Assembly (NCBI GenBank): GCA_022747635.1 | Contig: JAKTNV010000027.1 | Coordinates: 2,341,001 to 2,405,000 of the forward strand | Length of the DNA stretch: 64,000 nt | Source of the DNA: Hetaerina americana | Taxonomy: Eukaryota > Arthropoda > Insecta > Odonata > Calopterygidae | Direction of reading: 5' to 3' | Shown here: positions 22,333 through 32,225 of the stretch, in pieces | How the letters are laid out: every line of letters begins with the position of its first letter | Position numbering within the stretch: position 1 is the first letter of the stretch | Translations under genes and position numbers: made by a program | The notes under the pieces: generated by a model | What the model saw: the letters and a program-made list of their open reading frames with translations, nothing else | Told to the model about the DNA's origin: nothing | Databases searched by the model: none

Positions 22333-22481
22333 GGGTAAAAAGAGAAACTTTGCACTTCCACATAAAGATTTAATATTTCAAAACCATGGCTTCGATGCTG
22401 CGCATCATCAAAACAATGGTAGTGTGATATATTAAATCTATATGTGGAAGTACAAATTTTCCCTTTTTACCTTCATCATGA
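22333..22481. mobile_element. Palindromic element with degraded hammerhead-like centre
   Basis: Arms around 22333-22385 and 22415-22481 are reverse complements with several mismatches (TTCCACATAAAGATTTAATA against TATTAAATCTATATGTGGAA). The - strand centre reads TTGATGATGCGCAGCATCGA, like the core plus stem II of the motifs at 1.34 and 28.48 kb, but with T for C at the core start and GAAG for GAAA. Same architecture as 1217-1435. Confidence 0.65.
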
Positions 22482-23340
22482 AGGAATTCCACCAAGTTAA
22501 ACCTGAAACTCTTATGTTTACTTTTCATTTCGTTCAAATTTAGTGTTAATATCCTTCTTTTCCTCATTTCTGCCGCTTCAAGAAGGTTACTCTCTGTTTC
22601 CCCTCGTATCAACCACCATTCACTGCCTTAGAACGAAAGGTAATTCGCACAAAATATCTCTCAGCTGCTTCATTATTGTCGAAAGACTTCTATTGCAATG
22701 AGATGCCTATTTTCAAAATGCAATTGGATCTGTACACCCCAGTTTGCGCATTGCACCTCAGATGTCCAGGTGTTTCTATTTTCCAGTATTAAGTGTATTT
22801 TGATATTTATTCGCGTACTTTCATGTCAAGCATCATTGGTAAATATTAAATTCGACAAAGTATTCGGACTAAAAATTGTTTTGGTTTTATTTTTCCACTT
22901 CCGAATGGGGAAAGCGTGTAGTAGACGAGAAAGGACGAGTAGCTGTTCATTGGATATTCATTTGAATGCGTGGAGTAAATCTGCGAACTCAGTCGTGCAT
23001 ACAAATCGGATTGCTCCACTCAAGTGTTCCCCGAAAAATCTTTGTCATCAATAACATCACGAGAATTAGTTCGAAACAGCTCTCCAAATCCACCCGTTAA
23101 ACCAACTTCGTCACTCCCTCATAACTCCTTGCCCCGTATTTTCCTCTACTCGCTCCTCGTATTTCTTCCTTGGCCTTCTCATTTGCGAATCTTCCTCAAG
23201 TACCTTGAAATCATATAAGCAAGACAGGTAGAGAGTCTTTTTTTCTATTTAATTACATGGAGAAGGTCCATTCTGATTATTTTATTTTGCTTTCGTCTCT
23301 ACCGTTAAAATGCTGAGTCGGTGTAAGATCAACGAGTAAC
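22482..23340. other. No gene recognised
   Basis: The frame at 22698-23054 (118 codons) has no recognisable domain. Confidence 0.35.
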
Positions 23341-23348
23341 TTTGAAAT

Positions 23349-24062
23349 ATGTTCCATAGAAGAGAGTTTTACATTACAGAATGTATTTTTTCCGGAATTC
23401 ATCCCTGGAAGCACCTCTTTCGTAGCACACACATGGGCATAGCAGGCCGTGGCGATTGCATTCTATGCCTCCGCGTGCGCGCCTCACTCGCTGGGAGCGT
23501 GGAGGGCGCCCGCGAGTACGATCCTCGTTGCGACACCCATTGTTTCTCCTCCGAATATTGCCATTCGGTCGTTGCCTCTTCCTCGGCGCCCCCGCGCTGG
23601 GAATTAACGACCAGCCGTATGAAACCCTTTTTCATCCCCGCCACTCCTCTCCTCTCGACTTCCGCCTGGGGCAATGAGAGGCGCCGGCAGCGAAAGAGAG
23701 AGAGGGGCCTCTCGCGGTGGGTTTCGGAGCAATTAGTCTTTGAGTGTTGGGCGTCCATCTCGGCAATCTCGTTCAGGAGTGACCTCCCCGGCACTTCCTT
23801 CACAGTCGTTGGAAAAGGAAAGGAACGAGGAAGCTTAGTTCGTTTCGCCGGGAATAGTTCAGATCACCCGGGATGGATTCCTTTTTCCTTCCTCGCCGGT
23901 AGGAAAAAACAAGTGAAACGGACTGTGATCTTTCGTTTCTTACAAATTCCTCGAGTGTCTATGGGCATGCGGAAAGCATTCTGTTTCGCATCGGAGGAGG
24001 TTTTAATTGATGGCGAACACGAATTACGAAGAGCATTGACTGGATTTGTGAAAGCTAAGTAG
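23349..24062 (+). other. Longest unexplained open frame (237 codons), GC-rich
   Basis: An uninterrupted frame through a GC- and CpG-rich patch (23440-23900). The opposite strand is also open for 134 codons over 23399-23803, which suggests stop-poor composition rather than selection. No domain, signal peptide or repeat was recognised. No TE signature overlaps it. Could be a regulatory CpG-rich block inside an intron or intergenic region, or an orphan gene. Confidence 0.2.
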
Positions 24063-24094
24063 TTGCTAAAATATTGCAGGTTTCGATGAGTATA

Positions 24095-24680
24095 CAAAGT
24101 TTGTATAAAAATTGACCGTGACAATTTTTTCCCGACGTGTGCGTGAATTTCTGAATTCAGACCGGCGGTTATGTGTGCGCGTGACCACATATAATATATT
24201 GGCATTGATTAGACGGTGACAGTGCACACACCATTACCACTGAAAATTTGGCGATGCGAATGATCTGCGCTAAACTCGTCCTCCCGAGCGTCTTTGGACG
24301 GATGACCAAGAAGAACAGAGTCGAGCCTTCTGCAACGGCATCAAAACGATTCCCCAACCCCCTTACAGTCCCGATTTGGCACCAGCAGACTATTTCCTAT
24401 TCCAATGAAAGTGAAATCCTCCCTCCATCGAAGGACATGTGACCCCATGTGACCCTAAGTGCCGCCAAAGAAGCTTGCACGCGTACGCTTAAGGACCTTC
24501 CGCCTACCGGAAGGGAGCCTTCGAGTCGTAAAAAAGCTGCTGGCAAAAGTGTGTCAACGCTTAAGGGATGTATTTAGAAAAATTTTGAGGCATTTGTTCG
24601 TTTGTTTGAGGCATTGTAACAAATTCTGAAATAAATTCATTTTTTCAAAACTTTTCCCAATGGTTTTTATACAAACCCTG
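24095..24680 (+). mobile_element. Mariner family A, full-length deletion derivative
   Basis: Bounded by TA at 24093-24094 and 24681-24682. The termini are imperfect inverted repeats: CAAAGTTTGTATAAAAATTG at the left, CAGGGTTTGTATAAAAACCA at the right read inward. Inside are an N-terminal remnant RMICAKLVLPSVFG, then a junction near 24330-24345, then sequence encoding decayed PQPPYSPDLAPADYFLF-like and C-terminal blocks. The catalytic core is missing, so it is non-autonomous. Confidence 0.85.
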
Positions 24681-25600
24681 TAATCCATGTTCTAGTGGCC
24701 CTCGAAGTAAAGAATAGAGAGAACAAAGACCACTGACCATTGAGGAAACCCTTGAGATCGAAAAACCCGAGTAAACACCTGCGCGTAATTCGGTTGAATT
24801 GGGGTTCGCTCCAGTCTGTGCGGGTCTTCCGGTGCTCGGCCTCCACTAGGGTCGAATGAAAGGGCACTGCGCTGGGAACTCAAAAAGGATAGTCCTTGGC
24901 TAGGGATGTTTCCCTTCGTTGCTGTCGGACTAGGAATTTCTCGGAATTAGAAAAATGATTCTTTCCTAAATGTCTTATGGAAAATGTGGAATGGAAACCG
25001 TTCTCAGTGTGCGCCAAAGTTATCAGTTCACGCTGTGATTGTGAATCAAGACGAATACCAATTTACGAAATTTTAGCAAGAAAATGTATATGTGCCACAT
25101 GAAATACCAGACGTGTAAAAATATCATGTGATATAAAACAAAAAAGAGTTAAATCAAATCAACAAAAAATTGGTTAAACTAAAAGGGCATTATACCAAGC
25201 GTTAATTAGCCATGAAGAGGATCCCGATCCTAAGATATTTCACATCCAAAAGTAAGGATATTTGTGGGTAAGAATGATCCATTCATTTTTCTTCTTTCGT
25301 ATTTTCGTCATCATATCATATTTCGTCATAAAATTCATATAAGAATGAATGCCGGTTTCCTGGAAATACAAGATCTCCTTTGCAAGTGCATCTTTACGCT
25401 CATACTGATTAAAATCACCGTTTGGGGCCTTAATAATAATTCGAAAGTATGCTGTACTCAAAATTAAATAAATAGTTTATTTTCTTAAATCTTTTAGCGC
25501 CTAATTGTTTTCTGTCATGGGATAAAGTAAGACGAAAAGACGTTAAAGAATCGATTTATTGCAGGGTCCTACAACTCGAATTCAACAGTCTTATTTCTAT
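24681..25600. other. No gene recognised
   Basis: Small overlapping frames only. AT-rich from 24950. Confidence 0.35.
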
Positions 25601-25604
25601 TAAA

Positions 25605-25720
25605 AATACCATAAACACAGTAATCGACCCGAAGGTCGGTTAGGTAGGTGATGGTAGAGTTCGCCCAGCCCGACGTCGTTAGAAATTCACACATCAGGGT
25701 AGGGGTGCCAACCTGTTTTA
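25605..25720 (-). mobile_element. SINE family B, 3' part
   Basis: ACCCGAAGGTCGGT and GTGATGGTAGAGTTCGCCC match the 3' portion of the copy at 14540-14815. The tRNA-like head is absent. Confidence 0.7.
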
Positions 25721-25739
25721 TTTCACTTATTTCACATTA

Positions 25740-25915
25740 TTTCGAAAACAGCACTTTTTGGTCTTTGAATCGGACATGGATTCACCAATGATATAACAAT
25801 AGACATAATCATAAACACCCAAGCCCTAGGCGGAGAAAAATCCGCCTGGGCGGAAATCGAACCCGCGATCTCTGGGTTGGCAAGGGAGGACGTTACCCCA
25901 CCTCCACCGGAGTCT
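25740..25915 (-). mobile_element. SINE family C copy
   Basis: On the - strand GGTGGGGTAACGTCCTCCC (A-box side), CGCGGGTTCGATTTCCGCCC (B box) and GGCGGATTTTTCTCCGCCTA match the 21.2 kb copy. It sits immediately beside a family B SINE fragment. Confidence 0.75.
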
Positions 25916-27420
25916 ACAATCTTTCACTGCATTCCATGACTTTTCATAAAAATTATTCCAGCGCTCCGCTTTGATTTAAAAGTTTAACAAAATATCCACC
26001 TTACCAATGTCTTCCGTCTGACCATCGGAGCCAAAACCTATACTATATATTTCTTAGCATTGTTTTTCACCTCAGGATTTCAGAAGACCGATCCGTTTTT
26101 ATAATCCAGACACCCTGCAAGTGACATCTTTATCACACACTCATTCTTCCTTTTCGTGAGAATATGCGCTTTTACGTGAAAAAGTATGAATTTCGTGTGA
26201 ATGAGGCACTATTATTTTATCGTATTTTATGCAGTTAATATTCATAATTAATTTTAAAGGGACTATAAAATTTGAGATATAATCAGCCTTATGTTTATCA
26301 CCGACATGCTTATGGTATTGCTGGCTGACTGGGAATTGAGACATGGCGTAGCCAAGCCCTCTCCATCGCCCTCCAACGAGTCGAGTGGGAAAGAATTCCC
26401 TTCCAACCACGCGGGCGTCGGAGGCTTGTTCAATTGATTGCTAGCTGGTGTTGTTGAGCGGCGCGTGGATCTTCGCGACTGGATCCATCTAACAATTCTG
26501 AAAGGTCACCGAGGGGGAGAATGAGCGACCGCTGAACGCCCCGCTTAACATGACCTCATGGTGAGGTGGGATTCATTCGGGAGGGAATTATGGATACGGG
26601 AGGAGGGGGGCGGAGGAAGGCCTCGCGCTGGCAATGACATTAACCTCCACTATTTCTTCGGCTGAGGCCGAAAGGCGACTAGCTGCCTTCGAACTGAGCG
26701 TTTTTATTTGTCGTAAGATATACTTAAATCGAGAGTTGTTTATAGAAAAGCGGAGCAGAGAATAATTGAAGATGAAAATGAAGCGTAAATTTAGTAAGTA
26801 ATTTTCCTGAAATATTTTTTTAATGTACTTTGAAAAAAATGTTTAAAGGCAATTCGTTAAACTTAGATTACTGTCAGATGTGTACATTTATGAATGGTAA
26901 TAGTAATAATAATGATAGCACCATACTAGTCTCATCAAATGTTTTAAAAGGGATTCTCATGTAAAAATATCCATCTTATATGCATTACATATCTTAAAAT
27001 GACGGTCCTGGTTCAGTTAGAAATGCTTTATAATATTTGTTTATTTTCTCAGGTGTAGTTGACTCCAGAGACAACTGATAAAATTAGGATACATTTTTAT
27101 ATATTTCGACTAGATTGGGACTTGGGAGCGTGTTGAGAGATTTAAACGGCTGAATAGGTTCCCAAAGATCAAATCTTAATCGAGCTGACCTTTACTCGAC
27201 TGCGTTAAACCAAATAACCCCATGAATCAATCGTTATAGAAGGAAATGAGGAATACTTAGCTGAATTTATACCCACTTCGCGTTTTCATTTTGATTTTAA
27301 AATTCAACACGAAATCTTACATTGAGTTTAGTTTTCTTAGGACATGTAAAATGGGTAATGACCACTGAGCGAAAAGCGTATTGAAAGATAGCATTTTTTT
27401 AGGCTAGAAGAAATGGTGTG
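25916..27420. other. No gene recognised
   Basis: About 1.5 kb. 26400-26690 is moderately GC-rich with purine-rich stretches. No motif on either strand. Confidence 0.35.
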
Positions 27421-27429
27421 GTGAAAACT

Positions 27430-28172
27430 AAGAAGTTTCGGCTTCATGAAACGGGCGATGGGTAAATGTAACGACAAAGTTAAAGAGAGGTGTTATTTTG
27501 CTCTTGTTAGACCTCATTTGGAATATTCCGCAAGTATTTGGGATCCTTGGGAGAAAATTTGGCAAAAAAATTAAATAAAGTCCAGAGAAAATCCGCCAGA
27601 TTCGTAAAAAATTGTTATGATAAGAACACAAGTGTTACAGGTCTCTTAGGGGATTTAGGCTGGGATTCACTTGAAGTGCGGAGAGAACAAGCGAGGCTTA
27701 GACTTTTAGTAAGGTTCAGAACAAACAAGTTTAATTATGACACTGAAGGAATTATAATGGTCCCACACTACTTAGGTAGATCAGACCACAAAGATTATAA
27801 AATAAGGGAGATAGATTCCAGTACAGATAGATTCAAATACTCATTCTTTCCCCGAACAATCAGAAATCATAAAAGTAAGACACCGAAGTCATTTTAGAAA
27901 CATTAAAAACATTGAATTTACAAGTCGGAACAATATTAAACATTGCAAAAATATTAGTTATATTTGTAGATGCATGTGTTAGTTAGTTGGTAGTTTGAGT
28001 GTTTGCATGTGTGTGGGGTGTACGTGCTCTTGCACGAATGTACACCATGTTTTCTTTGTGGATTGTATAAATTTGTGGCTTTTGCTTGCGTTTTTGTTCT
28101 TAATTACGGATGGTACCGTAAAACCCCCCGCCACACGCCCTTGCGGCGGCTTGCGGGGTAATAAGTAGATGC
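27430..28172 (+). mobile_element. CR1/L2-like LINE with complete 3' end
   Basis: Best-preserved CR1/L2-like 3' part. Frames give KFRLHETGDG, LVRPHLEYSASIWDPWEKI and, in the long frame 27538-27897, KLNKVQRKSARFVKNCYDK, RREQARLRLLVRFRTNKFN, KDYKIREIDSSTDRFKYSFF, PRTIRNHKS. A roughly 230-bp 3' UTR follows. The terminal hairpin is at 28125-28158 (outer CCCCGC/GCGGGG, inner CGCC/GGCG), then a short tail AGATGCTGATGTAG. A frameshift near 27535 inactivates it. Confidence 0.88.
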
Positions 28173-28189
28173 TGATGTAGGCAAATACC

Positions 28190-28350
28190 ATCCACCGCAG
28201 CAATTTGACACAGCTGGGTAGGTGATGATAGAACTCACCCAATACTAAACCCAATGGTGTGTGAAATTCACACATCAGAGTAATAAGGGGGGAAGCTCAT
28301 TTCCTTCTACCGTCTATGGTTTCCCAGGAAAATCTGGTAGCCAAAAAATC
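28190..28350 (-). mobile_element. SINE family B fragment
   Basis: GTGTGTGAAATTCACACATC and TATGGTTTCCCAGGAAAATC, with GGTGATGATAGAACTCACCC, match the 3' half of SINE B on the - strand. Confidence 0.7.
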
Positions 28351-28456
28351 ACACAGCTTTGATGAACAAATTGAGTAGCTTCAGGCGTGGTGTGGTGGAA
28401 GTTGAACATAATGAATAACTGATCGAAACACTTTTCCAATTGATAAAAGTAAATTT

Positions 28457-28496
28457 TTACGACCGTGTTTCGATGCATTACATCATCATCAGGTAG
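28457..28496 (-). ncRNA. Hammerhead-ribozyme-like motif of the PLE
   Basis: On the - strand: TAC (stem I), CTGATGA (core), one unpaired T, GATG/CATC (stem II), GAAA (core), a minimal C/G stem III, TC at the expected cleavage position, and GTA closing stem I. Compared with 1341-1378, stem I changed CAC/GTG to TAC/GTA and stem II GACGT/ACGTC to GATG/CATC, with pairing kept. As there, one extra base precedes stem II. Confidence 0.55.
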
Positions 28497-28509
28497 CAAA
28501 TGAAGTTGT

Positions 28510-28670
28510 GTGCCGTCTTATAAACATTTAAGGTTCCGGAAGGAGGGGAGAGGAGGTGGTAGGAAACTAGAGGAGGAAGGGGGAGAGGGGGGAACAAGGG
28601 CGGAGCAAGGGGGGAAAAGGGGGGGGGGAAGAGATGGGAGGAGTTAACAAAGGATTGCGGAAAAACAGAG
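28510..28670. repeat. Polypurine (G/A) tract
   Basis: The + strand is almost pure G and A from about 28540 to 28660, including GGGGGGGGGAAGAGATGGGA. It lies within the PLE 3' region. A frame across it is compositional. Confidence 0.85.
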
Positions 28671-28967
28671 TGTCTACCTTGTTAAAAATAGTACACCTAG
28701 TCTTAGAGTGTGAACTGGTCCACTTGGGTGAATGGTGACAGTCACCAATAACCCATCGGCAACCGGGACGACGCCAGTAGCCGGGCCGAGGGTTTGAGTC
28801 CAGGCCAGACCATTCTGGAAGGGCGGAATACTTCACACTTGACTCACCCACTGGGGGGGAGGGGAGACACCCAAGGACGGGGGTGGTTGTTTGTCACGCG
28901 TGGTAAATGTTTGCAAACGAAAGTTGATGGAAAGGAGGGATGGGGGGAGGAGAAAGTGAACTGTGTG

Positions 28968-29213
28968 TCATTGAGGAGGGGGGGTGTTCTTCACTCTTTG
29001 GACAATTTCCAATTGTTCCAACGTGTCTAATTTTTTGCTTTTATTTGACACATGTAGCATTTGTAATTTGAATTCACGGGCGTGGTTGGTCTCGAGTATA
29101 TGTTTTGCGATCATTGATGTGGTGTTGCCTAAGATCGCGCACTTCTCGTGTTCTTTAATTCGGATGGAGAAATTCTTGCCCGTTTGGCCCACGTAAGCAC
29201 ATTGCCTACAAGG
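28968..29213 (-). pseudogene. Penelope GIY-YIG endonuclease fragment
   Basis: On the - strand CRQCAYVGQTGKNFSIRIKE, HEKCAILG, AKHILETNHAREFK, and LDTLEQLEIVQRVKN. The YVGQTG motif, the conserved R of RIKEH, the histidine-containing NH region and the E of LEQLE are those expected of the GIY-YIG nuclease attached to Penelope-type RTs; a CxxC-like start precedes it. Residues N-terminal to CRQC are lost at an inversion junction near 29215. Confidence 0.8.
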
Positions 29214-29218
29214 AGGAT

Positions 29219-29446
29219 TTGATTTACTCCTTACTCTGGAATAAAAGGACGAAGCTTGCCACCAACATAGCCGCCTCCCTGCAATCGGAACGGACCACGG
29301 AAACCCGAAAATGGTGCAAAATCCCCTTCATCAACAACACATCGTACCAGTTACCGAATGCACTCCCAAAGGACAAATTTAGTCTCTTTTTAGACGCCCT
29401 TCAACATATCGAAACTCCTCTGGAAAAACGAAGATACCATCGATAA
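29219..29446 (+). pseudogene. Possible PLE linker fragment in opposite orientation
   Basis: The open frame reads WCKIPFINNTSYQLPNALPK, resembling the PFI..IS..L..AF segment between RT and GIY-YIG in Penelope-type proteins. It begins a few bases from the CRQC start of the GIY-YIG fragment, but on the other strand, implying an internal inversion or two head-to-head insertions. Assignment rests on one short block. Confidence 0.4.
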
Positions 29447-29574
29447 TCAAGTAAGAGTGATGCGTATACGATACAGTGCGAGTGAAAAGCCATATAATTA
29501 TGTGGGCCAAATGGGTGGGAACTTTAGCATATTCATTTTCCTATTATTTAATTAATTCAGGAGATTTAAAATGA

Positions 29575-30135
29575 AGGAGTCCCCGGGACGACCTTTCAAG
29601 CACCTGTGTTGACGACAACATTGATCGGGTGTGGTCCCTTGTCCTTTAAGATTGTCGAAAAACTGTCCGAATGATAGCTGATGAACTGAATTTAGGAAAA
29701 TCAGCAACAGTGCACACTATTTTAACTGAACATGATGGATGGATCCTTCGCCATGACAATGCACCTGCACATTCAGCATTGATTCCTCGTCAGTTTATGC
29801 CATAAAATTCAATCACCGTCCTTGATAATCCTCCTAATTCACCAGATCTCGCCCCCTGCGACTTTTTCCTATTCCCAAAATGCGAAAAATGCGATGAGGG
29901 GACATCACTGGGAAGATTTGGACACAATAAAGCAAGAAACGACGAGAAAACTAAATAGCCTAACTGCCGAGGACTTCCAAGGGTGCTTATTAAAACAGTC
30001 GATAAGAAGATGGAATAAACGCATAGCCTACGAATGGAGAGTACTTACTTTGAATGAGACAAAATCGATGCAGACTAAATTCTTCAAAATAAAATTTTTA
30101 TAGCCTCAGTTCGCGTATTTATTGGACAAACCATG
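29575..30135 (+). mobile_element. Mariner family C, internally deleted copy
   Basis: RMIADELNLGKSATVHTIL (helix-turn-helix region, near 29670-29725) jumps to WILRHDNAPAHSALIPRQF (second catalytic D) and NPPNSPDLAPCDFFLFPK (third catalytic D, near 29830-29880). After a frameshift it continues AMRGHHWEDLDTIKQETTRK, LNSLTAEDFQGCLL, RRWNKRIA. The 3' end TCGCGTATTTATTGGACAAA recurs inverted at 34553. The region of the first D is deleted. Confidence 0.85.
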
Positions 30136-30470
30136 TGCAGTAGAGCTGTGAACTTCTAAAGTCTGTCACTCCTATCTAAGAGCGAAGGATTGCTAAGATT
30201 CGGTTCCTACCCCTTTATATGCATGGTACAATTTTTTCATGCATATATATTTTACATTACAAGTATTTAAAAATGAGGAAGTAGCCGAAAAAAAGACTAA
30301 GTATGCGTTTCAGTAAATTCTTCATCCATAAAATACCCCAAAAGTGCGTGAGAAGTGTTTTATGACATCATTCATTCATCAAAAAATATGCACTAATAAA
30401 TAAGTAGATAAGAATAGACATTTTCGCATCTGAATTAACATACATACATTTTCACATGCACATGACGAGG
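30136..30470. other. No gene recognised, AT-rich
   Basis: No motif seen. Confidence 0.35.
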
Positions 30471-30471
30471 G

Positions 30472-30550
30472 GGGAGGGGGATTGCGATGGTGCGTTGGCT
30501 AACGCACAGGATTCTCACCGAGAGGGCCCGGGTTCAAATCCTGGAGACAA
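30472..30550 (+). mobile_element. SINE family A, 5' head (interrupted copy)
   Basis: GATTGCGATGGTGCGTTGGC and GGGTTCAAATCCTGGAGAC are the A- and B-box parts of SINE A. The copy is then interrupted by the 303-bp duplicated segment at 30551-30853. Confidence 0.75.
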
Positions 30551-30853
30551 AAAAAGCTTTCTCTTTGCGATATGTGACTCCAATTATTAAGGAAAGGGAT
30601 GTATAAATTTGCATTTCATATTATAATTGTTGAAAGTTAACTTTCACTCACAGTCCATTAAGATTAACTATCGCCTTCTTAGAGTATTTGCCATAGTTCT
30701 TGGGTTGTGATCGCCTTTTACGCTTTCCTTGTAAAGAGTCATTCATTTGGCGGGCGTAAGAAAAGCCGAGCGTATATTGGTTTGCATTGCATGAATCTTT
30801 CGCTTCGGCCATGTCGCTGAATTCCTCGGAAACTGCGCACCTCACGTGAAAAT
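30551..30853. repeat. 303-bp duplicated segment, copy 1
   Basis: Aligned to 56930-57232 without any indel and with only about seven substitutions by eye. It contains a 65-codon - strand frame (30648-30845, with AKDSCNANQYTLGF and SLQGKRKRRSQPKNYGK) that is kept in both copies. This copy lies between two pieces of SINE A sequence, so it probably arrived there second. Identity of the unit unknown. Confidence 0.9.
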
Positions 30854-31150
30854 CTAAGGGTGGCCAACGTACAGACTTCCCATCAAGAGGAAAGATTGTC
30901 CTTTAAATTCTGGAGACAACAAATACTTTTCAGTGGTATCCCGATCTCTAATTGATGTGCTTTGTGGAGGGCACTTTGAGTGAGTACGACGTCCGTCGGA
31001 TGGGACGTTAAACTCTATGACCCCTTTGCGCCTTTCGACTAGAGTAGGCTAATGCCATCGCCGGGTTTCTCTGCACCCTTCCTTTCCCAACAATTCCTAA
31101 TAACGCATATGACCTTAGCTGTCGGACGCCTCCAGTAAAAAACTACAATC
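30854..31150 (+). mobile_element. SINE family A, second piece
   Basis: A diverged head (GTGGCCAACGTACAGACTTC) is followed by TGATGTGCTTTGTGGAGGGC, ACGTCCGTCGGATGGGACGT and GCTGTCGGACGCCTCCAGTA, the body and 3' part of family A. Because a head is seen again, this may be a separate SINE copy rather than the rest of the one at 30472. Confidence 0.75.
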
Positions 31151-31151
31151 A

Positions 31152-31372
31152 CGTTGAGGTGGCCCGTCCCAAAAATCAATAGAATAAATCCGGGAAAAAT
31201 TGTTATAGATTAGAAGTATTAATAACCAAAATTCTTCAAAATACTAAGCTCCCTCGTGCATAGACACGCATCTGCTGGTCGCGGTATGCTTCCTGAAATA
31301 CATCGACGGGAACCTCCTTCATACACTTCGTCACGGCCTCTTTGACGTCATCCAGGGTTCTAAATGTCCCTA
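31152..31372 (-). mobile_element. Mariner family E, C-terminal end
   Basis: On the - strand RTLDDVKEAVTKCMKEVPVD and VFQEAYRDQQMRVY form the transposase C terminus, followed by TTTTTGGGACGGGCC at the terminus, as in the copy at 40402. It is cut abruptly where a family B mariner begins (31373). Confidence 0.75.
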
Positions 31373-31830
31373 CACAGAGTACGCGCCCTGCCGTGGTAGT
31401 GTGCAGACGTTGGTTCTTATGCTTAGCTCACTGTTCACGATGAGGACCGCCTAACCTTTTGACGGAGGAACTGGCGGTGAAAATCAACGCAAACATTCGT
31501 GAAAATCGCTGATTTACGACTGCGGATTTTTCTCTTCATTTTTTCCAAATTTCACGAAGTATAATGAATGAAATTGTAGCGAGGATGCTTGGCTATCACA
31601 GTGACTGTGATGCAGAATTCCATGCTGGAGTGAACCAGTGGCCAATAGTGGAAGGGGGCAGATTCTTCAAAGACGGAATCGAAAAGCCCGTGTATCGTAA
31701 TGATAAATGCCTCAATTTAAATGGTGAATATGTAGGAAAATAGTTTAAGAATGTGCCTTTCAAATGTATATAATAAAACTTTGTCTTGACTTCAAGTTCA
31801 AATGTAATGAGAAAAATGCAAGTAACTTTC
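31373..31830 (+). mobile_element. Mariner family B, internally deleted copy
   Basis: GCCGTGGTAGTGTGCAGACG marks the start and GCAAGTAACTTTCTGGACA the end. The better C-terminal remnant reads FHAGVNQWPIVEGGRFFKDG, IEKPVYRNDKCLNLNGEYVG, ending at a stop near 31740. This gives the clearest reading of the family's C terminus. Confidence 0.8.
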
Positions 31831-31859
31831 TGGACAGCAATCGTGCAATGGAAGAATAA

Positions 31860-32225
31860 TTACGGTGAAGTTAACCTGACGATGAGAGCGATACAGGATG
31901 TGATTTGGAGCAGCTAAGAAAAGAACATTGGAGGTGATGGAAGTATAGTGAAACAAAATAATGTTTAGAAATAAAATGATTGGACAGAGTGCAAAATGAA
32001 TAAGTGTGTACTTCGAAGAGAAGGGTGAATAGGGAAGCATATGAAGTACTCAAGCAGAGTGAGATTCATTGGACATATCCCAAGGCACAATAGTTTACCG
32101 AAGATTAAAAAAAGTGGAGGAAATATAAAGGGGAAGAATTGCAGATGGATGTCTAGGATGAAGAACGAGATGTCAGTGATAAAAAATATCGGTGGAAGGA
32201 GCTATGGGGGTATGTAGAGATCAGC
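31860..32225 (+). mobile_element. RTE-like LINE, decayed C-terminal fragment
   Basis: Across frames: RFIGHIPRHNSLPKIKKSGG near 32060-32120 and CRWMSRMKNEMSVIKNIGG near 32140-32190. This corresponds to the WIGH.LRHN segment and the C terminus of RTE-like copies here. Many stops. Confidence 0.6.

Larger units (their letters stand above)
28370..29213 (-). mobile_element. Penelope-like element, 3' part (GIY-YIG, UTR, hammerhead-like)
   Basis: Reading on the - strand: a GIY-YIG endonuclease fragment (29213-28968), about 470 bp of untranslated purine/pyrimidine-biased sequence, then a hammerhead-like motif (28496-28457). This order fits the published organisation of Penelope-like retroelements, where GIY-YIG lies at the C terminus of the polyprotein and hammerheads lie in the flanking repeats. 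The RT is missing on this strand. Confidence 0.7.
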
